In this document: in pieces, positions 27,786 to 36,618 of the stretch
Layout of the letters: every line of letters starts with the position of its first letter
Position numbering within the stretch: the stretch's first letter is position 1
From: Azospirillum fermentarium
GTDB lineage: Bacteria > Pseudomonadota > Alphaproteobacteria > Azospirillales > Azospirillaceae
Assembly (NCBI RefSeq): GCF_025961205.1
Contig: NZ_JAOQNH010000001.1
Span: 1,140,001-1,204,000, forward strand
Length of the DNA: 64,000 bases
Reading direction: 5' to 3'
Translations under genes and position numbers: made by a program
The notes under the pieces: model-generated
What the model was told of the DNA's origin: nothing
Seen by the model: only the letters and a program-made list of their open reading frames with translations
Database searches by the model: none

Positions 27786-30010
27786 CAGAACACCCGCTCG
27801 CGCGCCGCCAGTTCCACCAGGATGTTCGCCTTGCGGATGGCGTCGTCCAGCGTGCGCACCTCGCGTTCCCGCAGCATGTCGATCATGCGCAGGAAGATGG
27901 CGGCGGTGACCAGACTGTCACCAAGGGCCGTGTGGCGGTCCACCACCTCGATCCCCAGCCGCTGGGCGATGCCGTCCAGCGTGTGGTCGCCGTCCGCCCC
28001 CTGGAGCATCCGCGACAGCAGCATGGTGTCCAGCACCGGGGTGTCGAAACGCACCCCGGTCTTGGCTTCCTTCATCTTCAGGAACTTGAGGTCGAAGGCG
28101 GCGTTGTGCGCCACCAGCACCGCCCCGGAGACGAAGGCGCGGAACTGCGGCAGCACCGTGCCGATGGCCGGCTGCCCCGCCACCATGGCGTCGGTGATGC
28201 CGTGGAACGGCACCGATTCCGGCGGGATCGGGCGGCCCGGATTGACCAGGGCGTTGAACGTCTCCCCCGTCAAGATGCGGCCGTTGACGATGCGCACGGC
28301 GGCGATCTGGATGATCTCGTCGCCGCCCGACGGGGACAGCCCCGTCGTTTCGGTGTCGAACACCACGTAATGCAGCCGTTCCAGCGGCGTCTGGCCCAAT
28401 TCGCTGGTCACCAGCGGCTGGTGCAGCAGGTTGAAGTCGAAGAACTCGGGCCGGGTGCTGGCCGGAACCGCGGTGATGTGGGCCGAGGGCGGCGATTGCG
28501 CCGGCGGCAGCGGCACCCGCAGGCGGGCCATGCCGGGGGCGCCGTTCTCGCCGCTGTGATGGGCGGCGTCGCACCACAGGGTGCTGCGGTGGTGCTGAAG
28601 CACGTCGCCGACGGTCAGCCCCCCCAGCGCGTCGGTCAGGGGATCGTCCAGCCAGGAATCCACCACCCCGCTGGGCAGCGGCGTGCCGGCCCAGGTGATG
28701 TCGGCATAGACCCACTGCCCCTCCGCTTCCGCCGACAGGTCGAAGGCGGTGGCCCCGGTGCGCGCGTGGATGCGGCGCAGCAGGTGGTCCAGCAGGATCA
28801 CCAGGCTGTAGCTGTCCACATGCACCCACTGCGGCAGGCCGGTGGGGGTGACGGTGAAGGGCGGCTCCGGCCTGTCCTTTTCCCCCGCGGCCCCGCCGCC
28901 GGTTGCCCGGTGGCAGACAAGGTTGATGAGGTTGGAGGAATGGATGTCGCTCATGGGCCACGACCCGGCCATGACCGAGCGGTACGCGGCGGTGACCGTT
29001 TCCAGCCGGTCGGACAGGGTGGTGGAGGACTCGGCCATGGCCTGCTGGAACGCCGCCAGATCGTCCGCGCCCAGGTCGGGGTTGTCGATCAGGGTTTCCA
29101 GGGCCGCGCGCAGGTTGGCGATGGGGCCGCAGAACCCCTCCGTCGCCTCGCGCAGCAGGGCGTCGCGCTGGCCCAGCGCCTTCAACTCGCCCGTCGCGTC
29201 GGACAGGGTGACCACATAGCCGGTGATGGCCGGCGGCTCGCCGTCCACGCCGCTGTCCTGCAGCAGCACGCTCATGCGCCCGTTCAGCAGGATGCGCCCG
29301 TCGGTGGTGCCGGCCACGAACTGGGCGGTGTTGCCGTGGGCGTGGGTGCGGTGCCGCCCCTCGCGCACGCGCAGGGTCAGCCGCTCCAGCGTGTGCTCCA
29401 CCGGTTCGGCCAGGACGAAGTGCAAGAGGTTGCGGCCCAGTCCCAACTGCCCGGTCAGGCGCAGGACGTCCACGGCCTTTTGATTGTACAGCAGGATCTG
29501 GTGGCGGGTGTTGCACACCAGAACCCCGTCGTGCAGGTCGTGCAGGATGGCGGCCAGCCGCTGCTTCTGCTCCTCGGCCTGAGCGGTGGATTCGCCCACG
29601 GCGCGGTCGATGTCGCGGCGGGCCGCCACCAGCTTGTCGGACAGATCGTTGATGGCGCGGGCCATGTCGGCCAGATCACCGTAGCGTTCCAGCGGGATGC
29701 GCGCCCCGGCGGTGCCGTGGCCGATCACGCGCGCCTCCGCCGCCAGGGCGGAGCCGGCGCGCAGGATCTGGCGCTCCACCACCCACCACAGCCCGCCGAC
29801 CGCGGCTGCGGCGGCCCCGGTCATCAGCACGGCGTAGGCGGTCAGCGGATCGGCCACCGCGTCGCGCAGGACGAACCCGGCCCCGGCGGCCACCGCCATC
29901 AGGCTGGCCCCCGCCAGCCGGAAGGCCAGCGGCACCAGGGCGCGCGGCGGCTTGGACGGCTTTGCCGCGGGGGCGGGGTGGGCCGTGCCCTCGGCCATCG
30001 GCAGGCTCAT
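27785..30010 (-). CDS. HAMP/PAS sensor-like protein fused to a DnaQ-type 3'-5' exonuclease
   Basis: 741 residues. Two hydrophobic helices near 30-50 and 55-77, a HAMP-like linker, a PAS domain near 145-260, then a kinase-like dimerisation and ATPase-like region in which the H-box histidine is missing (FCGPIANLRAALETL). After about residue 545 comes a complete DEDDh exonuclease: FDTETTGLSP, HNAAFDLKFL and HTALGDSLVTA. This is not DNA polymerase III epsilon; it looks like a membrane sensor whose kinase half has decayed and whose output is nucleic acid trimming. The start overlaps the receiver gene by four bases (ATGA). The open frame to 30199 is a shadow. Confidence 0.85.
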   Translation of the reverse strand: MSLPMAEGTAHPAPAAKPSKPPRALVPLAFRLAGASLMAVAAGAGFVLRDAVADPLTAYAVLMTGAAAAAVGGLWWVVERQILRAGSALAAEARVIGHGTAGARIPLERYGDLADMARAINDLSDKLVAARRDIDRAVGESTAQAEEQKQRLAAILHDLHDGVLVCNTRHQILLYNQKAVDVLRLTGQLGLGRNLLHFVLAEPVEHTLERLTLRVREGRHRTHAHGNTAQFVAGTTDGRILLNGRMSVLLQDSGVDGEPPAITGYVVTLSDATGELKALGQRDALLREATEGFCGPIANLRAALETLIDNPDLGADDLAAFQQAMAESSTTLSDRLETVTAAYRSVMAGSWPMSDIHSSNLINLVCHRATGGGAAGEKDRPEPPFTVTPTGLPQWVHVDSYSLVILLDHLLRRIHARTGATAFDLSAEAEGQWVYADITWAGTPLPSGVVDSWLDDPLTDALGGLTVGDVLQHHRSTLWCDAAHHSGENGAPGMARLRVPLPPAQSPPSAHITAVPASTRPEFFDFNLLHQPLVTSELGQTPLERLHYVVFDTETTGLSPSGGDEIIQIAAVRIVNGRILTGETFNALVNPGRPIPPESVPFHGITDAMVAGQPAIGTVLPQFRAFVSGAVLVAHNAAFDLKFLKMKEAKTGVRFDTPVLDTMLLSRMLQGADGDHTLDGIAQRLGIEVVDRHTALGDSLVTAAIFLRMIDMLREREVRTLDDAIRKANILVELAARERVF

Positions 30011-30390
30011 GACGCCACCCCGTCTTGCGGCAGGTGCCGGCGGACCAGCGCCACCAGATCGCGGGTGGAGAACGGCTTGGTGATATAGTCGGTCGCCCCC
30101 AGCGCCATCCCCTTCTGCCGTTCCACGTCGCGGCTCTTGGCCGTCAGCATGATGATGGGCAGGGATTTCAGCGCCGGATCGGCGCGCAGCGTCTGGCACA
30201 CGTCGAAGCCGTCGCGCTTGGGCATCATGGCGTCCAGCAGGATCAGGTCGGGGGCGGCGTCGGCCACGGACGCCAGCGCCTCTTCCCCGTTGCGGGCGAT
30301 ACGCACGGCGTATCCCGCCTTTTGCAGCAGAACCTGCAGCGACAGGACGATGCTCGGTTCGTCGTCCGCCACCAGAATCGTCGGCTTCAT
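30007..30390 (-). CDS. Single-domain response regulator
   Basis: 127 residues, a receiver only: Asp9/Asp10, phospho-acceptor Asp53 and Lys105 in ITKPF. There is no output domain, so it works through a partner. Being the first gene of a four-gene operon with a degenerate sensor-exonuclease and the SLC5 kinase, it is the obvious phosphorylation target of that kinase. The ATG at 30390 follows AGGAGG by ten bases; the upstream extension of the frame to 30471 has no ribosome site. Confidence 0.9.
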   Translation of the reverse strand: MKPTILVADDEPSIVLSLQVLLQKAGYAVRIARNGEEALASVADAAPDLILLDAMMPKRDGFDVCQTLRADPALKSLPIIMLTAKSRDVERQKGMALGATDYITKPFSTRDLVALVRRHLPQDGVAS

Positions 30391-30503
30391 GGCGGGGCGT
30401 CCTCCTATGGGGCTGTCTTTTTTATCGTTTGTGCGCCGGCTCTCCGTCCGGCGGCCCCATGGTAGCGGCAAGGATAATTTCTAATCAAGGACGGCGCCGA
30501 CGC

Positions 30504-30523
30504 AAAAGGGGCGGAATGCCCCT
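30504..30523 (-). terminator. Rho-independent terminator after the SPOR gene
   Basis: On the minus strand AGGGGC, a five-base loop and GCCCCT are followed by TTT, 84 bases beyond the SPOR stop. It lies in the 216-base gap upstream of the response regulator gene. Confidence 0.6.
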
Positions 30524-30606
30524 CTGCGGCGAAAGATCCGCTCCGCTCTGGTCTTACCAATGTCGGTTTGTAATGCGTGTGCGGCGACAGTGCGGGCCGG
30601 CACCCT

Positions 30607-31623
30607 TTATTTGGCCGAGACGATGTAGCCGTTGATGCCCAGCTTGCTCTTCAGTTCCGACGCCAGATGCTTGGCCTCGTTCTGGCTGTCGGTGCCACCC
30701 ACGCGCACGGCGCGCCACGACTGGGCGTTCTGGTCGGTCCAATCGACGGTGTAGGCGCGGAAGCCGTGGCTGTTCAGCCTGTGCAGCAGGCTGTCGGCGT
30801 TGGCGGCATCGCGGAACGTGCCCACCTGCACCGAATAGCGCCCGTCGGGGATGCTGCGGGCGGGGGTGGCCGGCTCCTCCGGCTGGGTACGGGTGGGCTT
30901 GACCAGCACGGGCGGGCGCTGGGGCCCCTGGGGAACCTTGGGCGCCAGGGCGGCCTGCAGCGCCGCGGTGTCGGCGGGGGGGATGGCGGCGACGGCGTTG
31001 CGCGGCGCCTCGCTGGGCGGGCTGGCCGGCGGGGGGGCCACGGCCACCGCCATGGGCGGGGCCACCGGCATCCCGCTGGAGGGCGGGGCGACCGAGGGGA
31101 TGGGAACCGTCTGGGTCTGGAGCTGCTGTGCCGGCAGGGACGGGGAGGCGCCGGCAACGCCGCCGGGACGGGCGATCAGCCCCTCCGGTGCCGCACCGGA
31201 ACGGGACACCAGCCCCTGGGGCTGGGCATAGCCCGGCGCTTGGGCATAGACGGGATTTTGGGGATAGGCGGGGCTTTGGCCGGACGGGGCCATGCCCTGT
31301 CCGGCCATGCCGGTTCCGCCGCCCGCGGCGGCGGGCGGGGCGGTCAATGTCTCGGCGTTCTGGGACGGGATCAGGGCGCCCGGCGCCGGCGCCGGCGGTG
31401 CCGCCGAGCGGGAACCGTCCAGCACCACCACGGCCAGCCCGATGCCCGCCGCGGTCAGCAGCGCCAGCGCGATCTTGCCATAGGGCATCTGCCGGGGGGG
31501 CTCGTCCTCCCCCTCGTCATCGGCGTCGTCGGCGTAGCCGTCCGCCGCGGGTGCCTTCGCGTCGGGCCGGATGTCGTCGTTCAACGCGCGCAGCAGCTTT
31601 GCGATGTCATCGTTGTCGGACAT
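30607..31623 (-). CDS. SPOR-domain membrane-anchored protein
   Basis: 338 residues: an acidic cytoplasmic N-terminus (about 1-46), one helix near 50-68, a long Pro/Ala/Gly-rich periplasmic linker, and a SPOR domain at about 262-336 (VQVGTFRDAANADSLLHRL). SPOR domains bind peptidoglycan glycan strands stripped of stem peptides at the division site, so a role in cell division or wall remodelling is likely. ATG 31623 is preferred to the first ATG at 31668 because AGGAG lies just before it. The gene is monocistronic. Confidence 0.88.
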   Translation of the reverse strand: MSDNDDIAKLLRALNDDIRPDAKAPAADGYADDADDEGEDEPPRQMPYGKIALALLTAAGIGLAVVVLDGSRSAAPPAPAPGALIPSQNAETLTAPPAAAGGGTGMAGQGMAPSGQSPAYPQNPVYAQAPGYAQPQGLVSRSGAAPEGLIARPGGVAGASPSLPAQQLQTQTVPIPSVAPPSSGMPVAPPMAVAVAPPPASPPSEAPRNAVAAIPPADTAALQAALAPKVPQGPQRPPVLVKPTRTQPEEPATPARSIPDGRYSVQVGTFRDAANADSLLHRLNSHGFRAYTVDWTDQNAQSWRAVRVGGTDSQNEAKHLASELKSKLGINGYIVSAK

Positions 31624-31836
31624 CGGGTCTCCTGCCATCGATCCGGCGGCCTTCTTGCTATCCTTCACAGGTCTCGGCCTTCACGGGGTGGGGCGCCACC
31701 AGCACCCCCATGTTGTCCGACGATGCCCGCATCCCTTAGCGGATGCGAACGGAACCGGATTTTTCTAGCGCATTTTGCCGGTGGGTGGAACGCCGATGCG
31801 GGGGCCGTTTGTGAAAAAGAACGGTTGACCCGTGGT

Positions 31837-32922
31837 TCAGCCGCCCAGCGGCGGGGCGAACAGCAGCCCCCCGTCGGTCCACAGGGCGTTCAGCCCGCGC
31901 TCCAGTTTCAAAAGGGAGTTGCGGCCCAGATTCCGCTCGAAGATCTCGCGGTAATTGCCGGCCTCGGCGATGGCGCGGCGCAGCCATTGGTCGTCCAGCC
32001 CCAATTCCGCCCCCATGGCGCCGCCGAAACCGGGCATCATCCCCAGAAGCCGTGCCGTCTCGTAATCGGTTCCCGGCTTGGGGAACGCGGCGTCGTCGGA
32101 GGTGATGTTGTGCTCTTCCGCCAGCAGGGCGGCGAAGAAGACCCAGCGCACCACCCGTTCCCACGCCGGATCGCCGGCGGCGATGGCCGCGCTCAACGGT
32201 TCCTTGGCCAGGATGCCGGGCAGGATGGTGTAGTCGGACGGCACCGGCGCGTGCAGCGCCCGGCGGGCGAACAGCGCCGTGCGGTCGGCGGCCAGCAGGT
32301 CGCAATGATGGTTGAAGAAGGCGGTCGCCGCCGCGTCCACCGTGGGGCTGCGCCGCACCATCAGCCGCACGCCGCGGATCCGGGCCCAATCCTCCAGATT
32401 GCGCACGGTGGTGGTGCCGTCGGCCACGCACACGGTGGAATCCTGCACCTTGTCCAGCGCGGCGATGCCGGCGGATTTGTGCACCATCAGCCCCAGCCCG
32501 TCGTACAGGGCGACATAGGGGAAGACCAGCCCCGGTTCCCCCTCCCGCCTCAGGGTCCAGGTGGTGGAGGCCATCAGAACATCCACCCCGCCCGACGCCA
32601 CCACCGCCAGCCGGCTGCGGGTGTTGAGCTCGACGAAATCCACGTTGCGTCCGCTGCCCGTCACCGCGGCGGCCAGGGCACGGCACAGGTCGGGGAAGAA
32701 ACCGATCCACCGCCCCTGTTCATCCAGGGTGGACAACCCCTGTCCGCTGGGAATCACCCCGCAGCGCAGCATGCCGTTGGCGCGCACGCGCGCCAGGGTG
32801 CCGGCGGTTCCCGTGCCGGTGGGCGTGCCGTCGGCACGGGCGGGGGCGGGCGTCAGGGCGGCCAGTACCACCGTCACCGCCAGCAGGGCCGCGATGCGCC
32901 CCACGATGGTCCGTCCGGTCAT
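31837..32922 (-). CDS. Periplasmic amino-acid-binding protein (SBP family 3)
   Basis: 361 residues: signal peptide (about 1-30, TGRTIVGRIAALLAVTVVLA) followed by a family 3 solute-binding fold of the AapJ type, with LDEQGRWIGFFPDLCRALAAA and a FFNHHCDLLAAD segment. It should bind amino acids in the periplasm. It is about half identical by eye to the protein encoded just upstream. No permease or ATPase gene is adjacent. ATG 32922 is the best start because GGGG lies seven bases before it; ATG 32940 would overlap the upstream stop. Confidence 0.88.
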   Translation of the reverse strand: MTGRTIVGRIAALLAVTVVLAALTPAPARADGTPTGTGTAGTLARVRANGMLRCGVIPSGQGLSTLDEQGRWIGFFPDLCRALAAAVTGSGRNVDFVELNTRSRLAVVASGGVDVLMASTTWTLRREGEPGLVFPYVALYDGLGLMVHKSAGIAALDKVQDSTVCVADGTTTVRNLEDWARIRGVRLMVRRSPTVDAAATAFFNHHCDLLAADRTALFARRALHAPVPSDYTILPGILAKEPLSAAIAAGDPAWERVVRWVFFAALLAEEHNITSDDAAFPKPGTDYETARLLGMMPGFGGAMGAELGLDDQWLRRAIAEAGNYREIFERNLGRNSLLKLERGLNALWTDGGLLFAPPLGG

Positions 32923-32939
32923 GCGCATTCCCCTTTCCA

Positions 32940-33983
32940 TCAGCCGCCCAGCGGCGGAGCGAACATCAGCCCGCCGCGCGTCCACAGGTCGTTCATCCCC
33001 CGGTCGATCCCCAGCGGCGAGCCGTGGCCCAGGTGGCGTTCGAACAGCTCGCCGTAATTGCCCACGGCTGCCAGCACCCGCAGCACCCAGCCGTCGTCCA
33101 GCCCCAGCGCCGCCCCCACCCCGGGATCGGTGCCCAGCATGCGGCGGGTTTCCGGCAGCACGTCGGTGCGCCCCTTCAGCGCCGGGGCGTTGGCCGCGGT
33201 GATGCCCAGCTCCTCGGCGGCGACCAGCGACAGCACCACCCAGCGGACGATGCGTTCCCACCGCTGGTCCCCCGCCGCCACGGCGGGCGAGATGGGTTCC
33301 TTGGAAATCACGTCGGGCAGGATGATGTAGTCCGAGGGCACCGGCGCTTTCAGCAGGCGCTGGGCGAACAGGCTGACGCGGTCGTTGGTCAGCATGTCGC
33401 AATGGTGGTTGAAGAACGCCGTCAGCGCCCCGTCGGTGGACTGCACCGTGCGGATGGTCAGCCGGGCGCCGGGGTTGGCGGCGGCCCAGCGTTCCAGATT
33501 GCGCTGGGTGGTGGTCTCGGCGATGACGCACACGCTGGCCCCGCGCACGTCGGCCAGCCGCGCCACCCCCAGCGAGCGGTGGGCCATGAAGCCTTGTCCG
33601 TCGTACATCTGCACCACGGGAAAGGATACGCCCAGCCGCCCCTCGCGCTCCTGGGTCCAGGTGGCGCCGGCCACCGTCATGTCGGCGGTGCCGTCGGTGA
33701 CCGCGGTGAAGCGGTTGCCCGACGCGGTTTCCAGGATCTCCAGATTGTCGGCGCTGCCGGTGACGGCGGCGGCCACGGCACGGCACAGATCCACGTAGAA
33801 CCCCTGCCACCGCCCCTGTTCGTCCAGCACCGCCAGCCCGGTGCCGCTGAGCGACACGCCGCAGCGCAGGAAGCCGTTGCGCTGGACCCGCTCCAGCACC
33901 CCGTCGCCGGCCCGGGCCCCGGCGGTCCCCAGGCCGGACACCAGCATCAGGGCCGCAACGAACCATCCCAAACGCATGGGCAT
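32940..33983 (-). CDS. Periplasmic amino-acid-binding protein (SBP family 3), tandem paralogue
   Basis: 347 residues with a signal peptide (cleavage probably after AGARA near 24) and the same AapJ-like fold as its neighbour: LDEQGRWQGFYVDLCRAVAAA, FFNHHCDMLTND, and the shared C-terminal end FAPPLGG. The two genes form a pair with no transporter genes in reach, so they may serve a transporter coded elsewhere or act as ligand-binding partners of a receptor. ATG 33983 has GGAGA three bases before it; ATG 33977 is equally plausible. Confidence 0.88.
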   Translation of the reverse strand: MPMRLGWFVAALMLVSGLGTAGARAGDGVLERVQRNGFLRCGVSLSGTGLAVLDEQGRWQGFYVDLCRAVAAAVTGSADNLEILETASGNRFTAVTDGTADMTVAGATWTQEREGRLGVSFPVVQMYDGQGFMAHRSLGVARLADVRGASVCVIAETTTQRNLERWAAANPGARLTIRTVQSTDGALTAFFNHHCDMLTNDRVSLFAQRLLKAPVPSDYIILPDVISKEPISPAVAAGDQRWERIVRWVVLSLVAAEELGITAANAPALKGRTDVLPETRRMLGTDPGVGAALGLDDGWVLRVLAAVGNYGELFERHLGHGSPLGIDRGMNDLWTRGGLMFAPPLGG

Positions 33984-34174
33984 GTCTCTCCGTATCCGGG
34001 GGGGGGCGGGCCGGGCGCGTGCCGGCGGGGAAAACAGGGGGCCGCCAACAATCGGCGTTGAAACGGGCCGTGGTCAAGAGCGGCGATGCGCGGCCCGCTT
34101 CACCCGGCGTGCCGGGCAGGGTAGAGTGGTCCGTCCACTTCATCCATACCCCTTGACCAAGCGGCGGGAGACTG

Positions 34175-34825
34175 ATGCGCGCCCATCCCGATCACCCTTC
34201 TCTGTTCATTCTCGATCACCCGCTGATCCAGCACAAACTGACGCTGATGCGGGACAAGACCCGCTCCACCGGCGGTTTCCGCACGCTGCTGCGGGAAATC
34301 TCGCTGCTGATGGGGTACGAGCTGACGCGCGACCTGCCGCTGACCACCGAGCGGATCGAAACCCCGCTGGAACCCATGGACGCACCCGTGATCGCCGGCA
34401 AGAAGCTGGCCATCGTGCCGGTGCTGCGCGCCGGGCTGGGCATGGCCCAGGGGCTGCACGAGCTGGTGCCCTCGGCGCGCGAGGGGCACATCGGCCTGTA
34501 CCGCGACCACGACACCAAGCAGCCGGTGGAATATCTGGTCAAGCTGCCGGAAGCCGAAGGCCGGCTGTTCATCATGGTCGATCCCATGCTGGCGACGGGC
34601 AATTCCGCCGTCTACGCCTGCGACGTGCTGAACCGGCACGGGGTGGACGACGAGAACATCCGCTTCATGGCCCTGGTGGCCGCCCCCGAAGGCGTGCAGG
34701 TCTTAGCCAAGGCCCACCCGCGGGTCAAGATCTTCACCGCCGCCCTGGATTCGCACCTGAACGAGGACGCCTACATCGTGCCCGGCCTGGGCGATGCCGG
34801 CGACCGCATGTTCGGGACCAAGTGA
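34175..34825 (+). CDS. upp: Uracil phosphoribosyltransferase
   Basis: 216 residues, the usual length. It converts uracil and PRPP to UMP in pyrimidine salvage. The PRPP loop [11 protein letters not shown] is at 135-145, and [10 protein letters not shown] near 81-90 also matches the family. The ATG lies a few bases after GGGAGA. It is divergent from the binding-protein pair; the 191-base gap holds no pattern I can name. Confidence 0.97.
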   Translation: MRAHPDHPSLFILDHPLIQHKLTLMRDKTRSTGGFRTLLREISLLMGYELTRDLPLTTERIETPLEPMDAPVIAGKKLAIVPVLRAGLGMAQGLHELVPSAREGHIGLYRDHDTKQPVEYLVKLPEAEGRLFIMVDPMLATGNSAVYACDVLNRHGVDDENIRFMALVAAPEGVQVLAKAHPRVKIFTAALDSHLNEDAYIVPGLGDAGDRMFGTK

Positions 34826-34836
34826 CGTTTGAAGAA

Positions 34837-34851
34837 ATCTGACTGACAGAT
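34837..34851. promoter_or_regulatory. Inverted repeat, candidate TetR operator
   Basis: ATCTG-ACTGA-CAGAT is a perfect 5-bp inverted repeat with a 5-base spacer in the AT-rich gap before the reductase-TetR gene pair, next to the proposed promoter. TetR regulators often repress the operon that contains them. Confidence 0.35.
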
Positions 34852-34852
34852 A

Positions 34853-34881
34853 TTGAAATTTGTTACTTCATGGTTCATATA
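34853..34881 (+). promoter_or_regulatory. Candidate promoter of the reductase-TetR operon
   Basis: TTGAAA (34853-34858) and CATATA (34876-34881) are 17 bases apart, 31 bases upstream of the reductase ATG. The -10 match is weak, but this is the only AT-rich stretch in the region. Confidence 0.35.
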
Positions 34882-34912
34882 GGTGCCATCGTCCTTTGCA
34901 GCGAGGCACCCC

Positions 34913-35950
34913 ATGAACACGCGCACGCTCGGCACCCGGACCCTGGGCACCCCCGGTTCCTTCGCTTCCGCTCCCGTCACCTCGGCCCTCGGGCTGGGGT
35001 GCATGGGGATGTCGGATCTCTATGGTCCGGCGGACGAGGCGGAGAGCATCGCCACCCTTCACGCGGCGGTGGAGGCGGGGGTGACCCTGCTGGACACCGG
35101 CGATTTCTACGGCATGGGCCACAACGAGATGCTGATCGGCCGCGCCATCCGCGGGCTGGACCGGGACCGGCTGACCATCAGCGTCAAGTTCGGCGCCCAG
35201 CGCGGGCCGGACGGGGCGTGGCTGGGCTATGACGCCCGCCCGGCGGCGGTGAAGTCTTTCGTCGCCTACAGCCTGAAGCGGCTGGGGGTGGATCACATCG
35301 ACATCTACCGCCCGGCCCGGCTGGACCCGAACGTGCCCATCGAGGACACGGTGGGCGCCATCGCCGATCTGGTGAAGGCCGGCTATGTCCGCCACATCGG
35401 CCTGTCCGAGGTGGGGGCGGACACCATCCGCCGGGCCGCCGCGGTCCACCCCATCAGCGACCTGCAGATCGAATATTCCCTGTTCTCTCGCGGGATCGAG
35501 GCCACGATCCTGCCCACCCTGCGGGAGCTGGGCATCGGCGTCACGGCGTACGGCGTGCTGTCGCGCGGCCTGCTGAGCGGGCATTGGAGCCGGGAGCGGA
35601 CGGGGGCGGGCAGCGATTTCCGCAGCCACAGCCCGCGCTTCAGCGGTGCCAACCTGGACGCCAACCTGGCGCTGGTGGAACGGCTGCGGGCGCTGGCGCA
35701 GGAGAAGGGGGCGACGGTGGCCCAGCTTGCCATCGCCTGGGTGGCGGCGCAGGGCGCCGACATCGTGCCGCTGGTGGGCGCGCGGCGCCGCGACCGGCTG
35801 GCCGAGGCGCTGGGGGCGGTGGATCTGTCCTTGACGCCCGACGATCTTCGGCGGATGACCGATGCGGTTCCGGCGGACGCGGTGGCGGGGGCGCGCTATG
35901 CTCCGTCCCAGATGGCGATGCTGGATTCGGAAGCGAAACGAACGGGCTGA
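34913..35950 (+). CDS. Aldo/keto reductase family protein
   Basis: 345 residues with an AKR (beta/alpha)8 layout. Asp61 and Tyr66 are in LLDTGDFYG and Lys92 in SVKFG, three of the four catalytic residues. The His normally in a YQHRxDP segment is absent: here it is YRPARLDP, with Ala135 in its place. NADPH-binding residues near the C-terminus (LVGARRRDRL) are present. Such enzymes reduce aldehydes or ketones; the lost His suggests altered catalysis. The ATG at 34913 follows GAGGC; the frame's upstream start at 34883 has no ribosome site. The TetR gene follows after two bases. Confidence 0.88.
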   Translation: MNTRTLGTRTLGTPGSFASAPVTSALGLGCMGMSDLYGPADEAESIATLHAAVEAGVTLLDTGDFYGMGHNEMLIGRAIRGLDRDRLTISVKFGAQRGPDGAWLGYDARPAAVKSFVAYSLKRLGVDHIDIYRPARLDPNVPIEDTVGAIADLVKAGYVRHIGLSEVGADTIRRAAAVHPISDLQIEYSLFSRGIEATILPTLRELGIGVTAYGVLSRGLLSGHWSRERTGAGSDFRSHSPRFSGANLDANLALVERLRALAQEKGATVAQLAIAWVAAQGADIVPLVGARRRDRLAEALGAVDLSLTPDDLRRMTDAVPADAVAGARYAPSQMAMLDSEAKRTG

Positions 35951-35952
35951 GG

Positions 35953-36534
35953 ATGAGCGAACAGGTTCTGACGGCGGACCGGATTCTCGACACGGCGGAG
36001 GAGGTGATCCGCCGTTTCGGCCCGGCCAAGGCCACGGTGGTGGACGTGGCCCGCGCGCTGGGCGTCAGCCACGGCAGCGTCTACCGCCATTTTGCCAGCA
36101 AGGCGGCGCTGCGCGATGCGGTGACCCGCCGCTGGCTGGACCGGCTGTGCGCGCCGCTGGCCGAGGTGGCGGCCGATGCCGGCCCGGCGGACGGGCGGCT
36201 GCACCGCTGGCTGACCACGCTGATGGCGGCCAAGCACGGGCGGGCGCTGGACGACCCGGAACTGTTCGCAACCTACATGACCCTGGTGATGGACGCCCGG
36301 CAGGTGGTGGACGAACACGTCGCCCATCTGGTGGACCAGATCGCCCGCATCATCGGCGACGGGGTGGAGCAGGGGGTGTTCCGGGTGGACGATGTGCCGT
36401 CGGCGGCCCGCGCCGTGCTGGACGCCACCGCCCGTTTCCACAACCCCGCCCACGCCGCCGACTGGTCCGACCCGTCCATCGGGCGGGCGTTCGAGGCGGT
36501 GTGGGGTCTGCTGGTGCGGGGCTTGCGCGCCTGA
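35953..36534 (+). CDS. TetR family transcriptional regulator
   Basis: 193 residues. The N-terminal helix-turn-helix is clear (TVVDVARALGVSHGSVYRHF, about 28-47), and the C-terminal 130 residues form a ligand-binding helical domain of the type in which a His/Asn-rich helix (ARFHNPAHA) appears near the end. It is co-transcribed with the aldo/keto reductase and probably represses it. An inverted repeat at 34837-34851 is a possible binding site. Confidence 0.9.
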   Translation: MSEQVLTADRILDTAEEVIRRFGPAKATVVDVARALGVSHGSVYRHFASKAALRDAVTRRWLDRLCAPLAEVAADAGPADGRLHRWLTTLMAAKHGRALDDPELFATYMTLVMDARQVVDEHVAHLVDQIARIIGDGVEQGVFRVDDVPSAARAVLDATARFHNPAHAADWSDPSIGRAFEAVWGLLVRGLRA

Positions 36535-36546
36535 AAAGCCGGGTTC

Positions 36547-36599
36547 CAAGGGCCGACCGGCCCTTGACCGGGATGTGCGAAGGGCGGGGCGCCCTTCGC
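36547..36599. terminator. Two hairpins between convergent tetR-type and cobT genes
   Basis: CAAGGGCC-GACC-GGCCCTTG (36547-36566) and GCGAAGGGCG-GGG-CGCCCTTCGC (36577-36599) stand side by side in the 84-base gap between two convergent stops. Each arm pair is perfect. They probably act as a bidirectional terminator. Confidence 0.6.
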
Positions 36600-36618
36600 G
36601 GGCGTCAGCCCGGTCCCG

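Noticed and set aside
27785..30010. DNA polymerase III epsilon subunit
   Set aside because: The exonuclease domain is only the C-terminal quarter of a HAMP/PAS membrane protein and lacks the polymerase-binding tail.
31837..33983. Complete amino-acid ABC transporter operon
   Set aside because: Only two binding proteins are present; no permease or ATPase gene is adjacent.
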